From: an uncultured Eisenbergiella sp.
Lineage (GTDB): Bacteria; Bacillota; Clostridia; Lachnospirales; Lachnospiraceae
Assembly: GCA_947630215.1 (NCBI GenBank)
Contig: CANRGX010000010.1
Coordinates: 1 to 58,310 of the forward strand
Direction of reading: 5' to 3'
DNA: 58,310 nucleotides
Below the pieces are notes generated by a model. That model saw nothing but the letters and a program-made list of their open reading frames with translations. It was not told where the DNA came from and ran no database searches. Shown in pieces: positions 53,077 through 58,310 of this stretch; position 1 is the first letter of the stretch, and every line of letters begins with the position of its first letter. Both the position numbers and the translations under genes were made by a program.

Positions 53077-54474
53077 ATGGCACACATGGCACAGAACAAG
53101 GAAATTCCCTACAAAATCTACCTGAAGGAGGATCAGATCCCCAAGCAGTGGTACAATGTCCGGGCGGATATGAAGAACAAGCCCGCGCCTTTGATCAATC
53201 CCGGCACCCATCAGCCGATGAGCGCTGCGGATCTGGCTCCGGTCTTCTGCGACGAACTGGTGGCGCAGGAGTTGGACAACGACACCGCCTATATCGACAT
53301 TCCGCAGGAAATTCAGGATTTTTACAAAATGTACCGTCCCTCTCCTCTCGTCCGGGCCTACTGCCTGGAAAAGAAGCTGGATACGCCGGCCAAGATTTAT
53401 TACAAGTTTGAGGGAAACAATACCAGCGGCAGCCACAAATTAAATTCTGCCATTGCGCAGGCCTACTACGCAAAAAAGCAGGGCTTAAAGGGCGTGACCA
53501 CCGAGACCGGCGCCGGTCAGTGGGGCACGGCGCTTTCCATGGCATGCGCCTATCTGGGGCTGGACTGCAAGGTTTATATGGTGAAATGCTCCTATGAGCA
53601 AAAGCCCTTCCGCCGGGAAGTGATGCGCACCTACGGTGCGCAGGTGACGCCATCCCCGTCTGATACCACGCAGGTCGGGCGCAGGATTCTGGCGGAGAAC
53701 CCCGACACCACGGGCAGCCTTGGCTGCGCCATTTCCGAGGCTGTGGAAGTGGCGGTGGGAACGGAGGGTTACCGTTACGTGCTGGGCAGCGTACTCAATC
53801 AGGTGCTGCTGCATCAGTCCGTTATCGGCCTGGAAACAAAGGCGGCGATGGATCAGTACGGGATCGTGCCCGATCTGATCATCGGCTGTGCCGGCGGCGG
53901 TTCCAATCTGGGCGGCCTGATTTCTCCCTTCATGGGAGAAAAGCTGCGCGGCGAACGGGATTACCGCATTGTTGCCGTAGAGCCCGCCAGCTGTCCCAGC
54001 TTTACCAGAGGAAAGTTTGTCTATGATTTCTGCGATACCGGCATGGTGACGCCGCTGGCGAAAATGTATACTCTGGGGAGCGGCTTCATTCCGTCCGCCA
54101 ACCATGCGGGGGGCCTGCGCTATCACGGCATGAGCCCGATCCTTTCCCAGCTTTACCATGACGGCCTGATGGAGGCGGTCAGCGTGGAGCAGACCGCGGT
54201 GTTTGAAGCGGCCGAGATGTTTGCCAGGGTGGAGGGCATCCTGCCTGCGCCCGAGAGCAGCCATGCAATCCGGGTCGCCATCGACGAAGCGTTAAAATGT
54301 AAGGAGACTGGGGAAGAAAAGACCATTTTGTTCGGCCTGACCGGCACCGGCTATTTCGATCTGGTGGCCTATGAGAAATATAACAACGGCGAGATGAACG
54401 ACCACATTCCCACCGACGAGGAACTGGCGGTGGGCTTTGCCGGGATTCCCCGGTTTACGGGCAATGAATTTTAA
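53077..54474 (+). CDS. trpB: TrpB2-type tryptophan synthase beta chain
   Basis: A PLP enzyme making tryptophan from indole and serine, 465 residues. It belongs to the longer TrpB2 class by its N-terminal extension (LKEDQIPKQWYNVRADMKNK) and C-terminal tail. The PLP Lys is Lys121 in SGSHKLNSA, the serine-binding loop is TETGAGQWG, and the phosphate loop is GCAGGGSNLGG. No trpA or other trp gene adjoins, as is common for TrpB2, which may salvage free indole. GAAAGGAGC lies just before ATG 53077. The terminal TAA overlaps the end of the converging gene. Confidence 0.9.
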   Translation: MAHMAQNKEIPYKIYLKEDQIPKQWYNVRADMKNKPAPLINPGTHQPMSAADLAPVFCDELVAQELDNDTAYIDIPQEIQDFYKMYRPSPLVRAYCLEKKLDTPAKIYYKFEGNNTSGSHKLNSAIAQAYYAKKQGLKGVTTETGAGQWGTALSMACAYLGLDCKVYMVKCSYEQKPFRREVMRTYGAQVTPSPSDTTQVGRRILAENPDTTGSLGCAISEAVEVAVGTEGYRYVLGSVLNQVLLHQSVIGLETKAAMDQYGIVPDLIIGCAGGGSNLGGLISPFMGEKLRGERDYRIVAVEPASCPSFTRGKFVYDFCDTGMVTPLAKMYTLGSGFIPSANHAGGLRYHGMSPILSQLYHDGLMEAVSVEQTAVFEAAEMFARVEGILPAPESSHAIRVAIDEALKCKETGEEKTILFGLTGTGYFDLVAYEKYNNGEMNDHIPTDEELAVGFAGIPRFTGNEF

Positions 54475-55484
54475 GTGGGAAACAGCGTAACGATATGTTC
54501 CAGCTCATTTTCCCGGACGTCGAACTGCCAGATCCCATGCCCGGGGATCCGGTGCTCCGTCAGATAGAAATGCCCGTCGAAGCCGCCTATATAATAGGGC
54601 GTGCCGCCGCCGAGGAAGGAAGCGTAAATGTCCTCCCATTCCCCGTCCGCCAGACGGGACAGATCCGGCGTCCGGATCAGGGTGGCATAGTCCTGACTGC
54701 CGTAGAGGTCGGTTGACACGGTGATATAAAAATAATCCTGAATGTGCGCCAGCTGTATCATGCCGGCGATTTCGGGCGGGACGGGAAACCGCTCCAGAAC
54801 GGTCAGATCTTTTTTGGAAGTGCGCAGAATGTTGGAATTGCCGGACACAAAGTAGATGTCGTCCCCCTCTATCGTAAAAGAACGGACGTAGATCTGATTT
54901 AACTCGGGCACCGACAGAATCTTTTCCAGCGCCACCGCGGATCCGCGACCGGGCCGGGAAAAGACATACAGCTCGCCGGTCATGGAGCTGAGGGCATAAA
55001 ACCGCCTGTCCGCTTCGTCGTAGAGGACAAAGTGCGGACGGACGCCGATATCATCAAAGGACTGGGTCAGAAAAAAGGCCCCGTCCTTTTTTTCAAAGAT
55101 TAGGATCCGGTTGTTTTCCGTGTCATCCGCCAGATACACGGTTCCGTCCCCGGCGATGGTGTGCCCGTAGTGGATCTGATCCGTCATGACGAGCCACTCC
55201 GTCAGGGGACTGTCCAGCTGACGGCTGGTGAGAATCTGATTGTGATAACAGTCCACGATAAAATAGTCCTCTCCGATTTTGGTGATTTGGGTGGGGACGT
55301 TCAACACCGTCTGGACGTTGGAAAGGACGCCGCCCTTTATCGGCGTCTCCAGGGCGTCGGAGAAGCGCAGCACCTTTGGTTTGCGCAAAAAAAGAAGGAG
55401 CGCGCAGACCGCACATGCGGCCAAAAGGACGCCCAGCAGAATGATCAGAAGTTTGCGGTTGGAAAAAAAGGATTTGCGTACCAT
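54471..55484 (-). CDS. Membrane-anchored propeller-like protein of unknown function
   Basis: A 337-residue protein with a basic N-terminus (VRKSFFSNRKL), one membrane helix (LLIILLGVLLAACAVCALLL) and an extracytoplasmic body of repeated beta segments. These have recurring patterns such as YFIVDCYHNQILTSRQL, TVYLADDTENNRILIFEKK and RRFYALSSMTGELYVFS, suggesting a six- or seven-bladed propeller of the NHL/SMP-30 style. No catalytic motif was recognised. ATG 55484 is used; a GTG at 55523 is an alternative. It overlaps the trpB 3' end by four bases in convergent orientation. Confidence 0.72.
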   Translation of the reverse strand: MVRKSFFSNRKLLIILLGVLLAACAVCALLLFLRKPKVLRFSDALETPIKGGVLSNVQTVLNVPTQITKIGEDYFIVDCYHNQILTSRQLDSPLTEWLVMTDQIHYGHTIAGDGTVYLADDTENNRILIFEKKDGAFFLTQSFDDIGVRPHFVLYDEADRRFYALSSMTGELYVFSRPGRGSAVALEKILSVPELNQIYVRSFTIEGDDIYFVSGNSNILRTSKKDLTVLERFPVPPEIAGMIQLAHIQDYFYITVSTDLYGSQDYATLIRTPDLSRLADGEWEDIYASFLGGGTPYYIGGFDGHFYLTEHRIPGHGIWQFDVRENELEHIVTLFPT

Positions 55485-55655
55485 GAGCCTGTCCCGTTTT
55501 TCTGGAGAAAAATGCCGCGCCACACCGGGTGCGCGGTTATTTTGATCATAGCATCGGTTTCCGGTAGCGTCAATCCGTTTTTTGTGTTATAGTAGAGGAA
55601 AGGCGGCCCGAAGGCGGCGCCCGAAAAGCAAAACTGGAGTAAAGGAGAATGTAAC

Positions 55656-56072
55656 ATGAAAAAACTGCTGAATGAGTTCAAGGAGTTCGCGCTGCGCGGC
55701 AACGTGATGGATCTGGCAGTCGGCGTTATCATCGGCGCGGCTTTCCAGGCGATCATCAATTCTCTGGTGAACGACGTCATTTCCCCGCTGATCGGCCTGT
55801 TTGCCAATACGGATCTGAGCTATCTGGCTGTCAAGGTCGGGGAAGTGGAGATCCGTTACGGCGCGTTTCTCACCGCCATTCTCAACTTCATCCTGATGGC
55901 CGTCATCATTTTCTTCCTGGTCAAGGGCATGAACGCGCTGGCGAATGTGGGAAGCAAAAAGAAGGAGGAAGCGCCTGCAGCGCCCACCACAAAGATCTGC
56001 CCCTACTGCAAGAGCGAGATCGCGCTGGACGCCACCCGGTGTCCGCACTGCACCTCTACGCTGGAAGGGTAA
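55656..56072 (+). CDS. mscL: Large-conductance mechanosensitive channel MscL with zinc-ribbon tail
   Basis: A pentameric membrane valve that opens under hypo-osmotic tension, 138 residues. The N-terminal amphipathic helix and first membrane helix are FKEFALRGNVMDLAVGVIIG and AAFQAIINSLVNDVISPLIG; the second helix is AFLTAILNFILMAVIIFFLV. The usual C-terminal bundle is replaced or extended by CPYCKSEIALDATRCPHC, a zinc ribbon. This tail is recurrent in Clostridia. AAAGGAG precedes ATG 55656, with an extended -10-like TGTTATAGT about 70 bp upstream. The last 17 bp overlap the converging kinase gene. Confidence 0.93.
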   Translation: MKKLLNEFKEFALRGNVMDLAVGVIIGAAFQAIINSLVNDVISPLIGLFANTDLSYLAVKVGEVEIRYGAFLTAILNFILMAVIIFFLVKGMNALANVGSKKKEEAPAAPTTKICPYCKSEIALDATRCPHCTSTLEG

Positions 56073-57378
56073 GCGTGAAAGTCGCGCCGCCGCCGGGCGT
56101 GTCGGAAACCGTGATCCGGCCCCGGTGGGCGCGTGCAATTTCCATGGCGATGGAAAGCCCCAGCCCGAAATGGCCGCTCTGGCCGCGGGCCTCGTCCCTT
56201 TGGTAAAAGCGCTCGAAAATGCGCGTCTTGTCTGCGTCGGGGATACCGGGGCCGTCGTCGGAGACAAGAAAGCTCACGCATCCGGGAGCTTCCTCCAGGG
56301 AAAGCGTGATATGACTGCCTGTAGGCGTATGGCAAAACGCGTTCTGCAGCAAAATGGACAGCACCTGACGGATGCGATCCGTATCGCATTCCAGCGGCGC
56401 TGTTTTTTTGTCCGGACAGTCCGGCTGATCGGGCAGGCGGACGGACAGATGGTATCCCTTTTGGACGGCCAGCGCCTCATAGGCTTCGTAGGTGTCCAGC
56501 AGAAGCGTATCCGGTTCGCAGACCGTTTTGGAGAGCCGCAGATTCCGGCTGTCCGCTCCGGCCAGGGTCAGCAGATCCGAAATCAGGCGCGCCATCCGCC
56601 CGCCTTCTTCTTCGATGAGGGAAAGGAACCGGCGGCATTCCGCTGTTTTCTCCGGATCGTCCCCCTGCAGCATCTGTGTGCAGGCGTGGGCGGTGGAAAG
56701 AATGGCGGAAAGGGGCGTGCGCAGTTCGTGGGAGGCCGCCGCTACAAAACGGATCTGGCTCAGACGGCTTTCTTCGATGGGCCGCAGCAGTTTCCCGGTG
56801 AAATACCAGAAAAAAAGAAACAGCGCTGCCACGGCTGCCAGGACAGGCAGCAGGTATTCCATGCGCTGTCGGCGGATCTGCCGGTTTAATTCTTCGATGG
56901 GCCGGACGGCCAGAAGGGTCAGTGTGCCGTGCTGTTTTTTTAAGGACATCAGGCAGGCGTAGCAGTCCGGCGTTTTCTTCTGAGAGACAGAATAAGAAAA
57001 CAACAGGAAGGAAAAGCCGGGGGCGTCCCCGGATACAGCCGCCGGGAAACGGTCACTACAGTGGGAAAGGGCGGTTTCGATGAGAGCGCGCCGCTGCGGA
57101 TCCGTCTGCTGAGAGCCCCAGAGAAGGGCGGAACCGTTATCCCACAGCTGGAGCCGGGTCCCGTTTTGCTCCGCCGCAGAAAGCCATTTGTGGGTGACGA
57201 CCGTCTGGGCGTCCAAATCCAGCCGCAGGGCTTCCATATCCTTTTCAAAGACGGAAAAGTCGTGCTGCCGCAGGTTTTTTTCCGAAAGAAAGAGATAGAG
57301 CATGGACACTGCCAGTAAAATCGCGGCGGCAATGCCGGCGCTCAGCAGCGTCAGTCGAACGTGGGTTTTCTGAAACAT
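56056..57378 (-). CDS. Sensor histidine kinase
   Basis: A 440-residue membrane kinase. Helix 1 (LLSAGIAAAILLAVSMLYLF) and helix 2 (LLPVLAAVAALFLFFWYFTG, about 176-195) enclose an extracellular domain of about 140 residues with a Cys pair (CYAC). Phospho-acceptor His217 lies in AAASHELRTPLSAIL. The ATPase domain shows VLSILLQNAFCHT (N box), SDDGPGIPDADK and FGLGLSIAMEI. It is separated by 3 bp from the response regulator upstream. Its 3' end overlaps mscL convergently. Confidence 0.92.
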   Translation of the reverse strand: MFQKTHVRLTLLSAGIAAAILLAVSMLYLFLSEKNLRQHDFSVFEKDMEALRLDLDAQTVVTHKWLSAAEQNGTRLQLWDNGSALLWGSQQTDPQRRALIETALSHCSDRFPAAVSGDAPGFSFLLFSYSVSQKKTPDCYACLMSLKKQHGTLTLLAVRPIEELNRQIRRQRMEYLLPVLAAVAALFLFFWYFTGKLLRPIEESRLSQIRFVAAASHELRTPLSAILSTAHACTQMLQGDDPEKTAECRRFLSLIEEEGGRMARLISDLLTLAGADSRNLRLSKTVCEPDTLLLDTYEAYEALAVQKGYHLSVRLPDQPDCPDKKTAPLECDTDRIRQVLSILLQNAFCHTPTGSHITLSLEEAPGCVSFLVSDDGPGIPDADKTRIFERFYQRDEARGQSGHFGLGLSIAMEIARAHRGRITVSDTPGGGATFTLTLPA

Positions 57379-57381
57379 GAT

Positions 57382-58053
57382 TCATTCCTCCAGCCGGTAA
57401 CCAAAGCCGCGCACGGTCAGGATTTTCCCTGCGCTGCCCACCTCCTTTAGCCTGCGTCGCAGAAAGTAGACATAGTTGTCCAGATTTCCGTCCTCCACCT
57501 CGCTGTCCGGCCCCCAGACGTGGGTGAGCAGGCGGGCCCGGGGCAGAGCAGTGCCCGGAGAGCGGAGAAAGGTTTCCAAAAGCGCACCCTCCCGTCGGGA
57601 GAGGGTACAGGATCCGCCGGGGCCGGTCAAAGTCAGCGTGTCCGGACAAAAGATGAGATCCGAAAACGACAGTTTTTGCAGCGTAAGCAGCTGGGCCGGC
57701 CGCCGCAGGATGCTTCGGATGCGCGCGCACAGCTCCTTAAAGTCAAAGGGCTTGACCAGATAATCGTCCGCCCCGCAGTCCAGCCCGGTGATTTTATCGT
57801 CCACCTCCCCCAGAGCGGTCAGCAGGATCACGGGCGTTTGCCGGTTTTGCCGCCGCATTTCCCGCAGGACGGAAAGGCCGTCGCAAACCGGGAGCATCCG
57901 ATCCAGCAAAACCAGATCATACGGCGTTTCTTCGATATAATAAAGCGCTTCCTCTCCGTCGAAGCAGGTATCCACGTCAAAGTTTTCCTGTCTCAGGCTG
58001 TAAGCCAGCGTCCGGTTCAGGTTTTTGTCATCTTCCACCAGTAAAATGCGCAT
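57382..58053 (-). CDS. OmpR-family response regulator
   Basis: A 223-residue regulator. The receiver has EDD and phospho-acceptor Asp51 in LVLLDRMLPVCDG, plus the conserved Lys in LVKPFDFKEL. The winged helix has LSRREGALLETFL, DGNLDNYVYFLRRRLKEVG and the wing TVRGFGYRLEE. It is first gene of an operon with the kinase. The divergent intergenic region carries paired TTAGAGG repeats that it may recognise. Confidence 0.93.
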   Translation of the reverse strand: MRILLVEDDKNLNRTLAYSLRQENFDVDTCFDGEEALYYIEETPYDLVLLDRMLPVCDGLSVLREMRRQNRQTPVILLTALGEVDDKITGLDCGADDYLVKPFDFKELCARIRSILRRPAQLLTLQKLSFSDLIFCPDTLTLTGPGGSCTLSRREGALLETFLRSPGTALPRARLLTHVWGPDSEVEDGNLDNYVYFLRRRLKEVGSAGKILTVRGFGYRLEE

Positions 58054-58170
58054 GGGATTCCTTCCTTTTTGCGAAAACGGCGCCGGGGCGCGGCACTGTA
58101 AAGTATAAAACAGTATACCACAGGATTCTCCAATTTACATCTAAAACGATACGGCAGCGCAGGATGGCCC

Positions 58171-58265
58171 TTAGAGGAGATTTAGAGGCACAGATGGTAA
58201 GATGCTGTCTGAAGGATCCAAAGGGGCGCTGTACGGTTGACAGCGGCATGCCCGGCGGGTACGAT
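58171..58265 (+). promoter_or_regulatory. Promoter with two phased TTAGAGG repeats before the last gene
   Basis: TTAGAGG at 58171-58177 and 58182-58188 are 11 bp apart, the spacing of OmpR-family tandem sites. Further on, TTGACA (58237-58242), a 17-bp spacer and TACGAT (58260-58265) form a promoter 18 bp before the start codon. The divergent regulator gene makes direct control likely. Confidence 0.5.
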
Positions 58266-58283
58266 GAAAAAGGAGGAAAGAGA

Positions 58284-58310
58284 ATGAAGACAGAACGCGG
58301 CAAACGCAAA
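58284..58310 (+). CDS. Start of a gene cut off by the window end
   Basis: AAAGGAGGAAAGAG precedes ATG 58284, and the first codons read MKTERGKRK before the window ends. The basic start would fit a signal peptide or membrane anchor, but nothing more can be said. It diverges from the response regulator gene. Confidence 0.6.

Overview
The window reads as chromosome from a Gram-positive anaerobic Clostridia, most likely a gut Lachnospiraceae. This is inferred from the repertoire: DegV, MscL with a zinc-ribbon tail, an SPFH/zinc-ribbon pair, a DUF6442 protein with its XRE partner, DUF5060/DUF5605-type, GH88, DUF2264 and GH10 carbohydrate enzymes, TrpB2, and strong AGGAGG-type ribosome binding sites. 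The odd length, and the start inside a tandem repeat, suggest a whole contig that broke at that repeat.

Bases 1-14.5 kb form an AT-rich accessory island. It opens with an (ACAG)19 tract that reads in frame into the 3' half of a type I restriction specificity gene, a probable phase-variation switch, followed by hsdR. Next are a 1,238-residue protein with a degenerate STAND-like middle and a helical-repeat C-terminus, and an overlapping Hanks-type protein kinase split by a one-base frameshift. This pair is the best candidate for an undescribed (probably anti-phage) system. Behind it lies a graveyard of mobile-element scraps: a HAD-like fragment, the last codons of a tuf gene with a terminator, and a TnpV-like fragment. 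Then come an HTH-methyltransferase fusion, an AlbA_2/HATPase regulator with a repeat-rich linker, a membrane-anchored protein and a Nudix hydrolase flanked by a 15-bp direct repeat.

After a terminator at about 14.6 kb the base composition turns GC-rich and the genes look like resident chromosome. In order: a lipoprotein fusing a sugar-binding-protein fold to a 5'-nucleotidase C-terminal domain, paired with a hybrid histidine kinase; four tRNAs (Glu, Met, Asp, Leu); a J-domain/HAD fusion; plsY; hsp20; a GH88/DUF2264 uronide-degradation pair; and a two-component system wrapped around a GH10 xylanase and an ABC exporter, followed by UvrA2 and a ferredoxin-type aldo/keto reductase.

From 34.9 to 39.2 kb is a second accessory patch with decayed genes: a nucleotidyltransferase remnant, a truncated Rpn-type nuclease and an internally deleted ABC transporter. 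It also holds small regulators, one controlled by a promoter with two near-identical palindromes. From 39.3 to 46.1 kb the minus strand carries a DUF5060-type glycosidase, a MarR-DegV operon and a heterodimeric ABC exporter with one degenerate ATP site. From 46.3 kb come an AraC regulator, two sugar-type ABC permeases joined to a HlyD-like adaptor, the SPFH and zinc-ribbon membrane proteins, TrpB2, a membrane-anchored propeller-like protein, MscL, and an OmpR-type two-component system. A truncated gene begins at the right edge.
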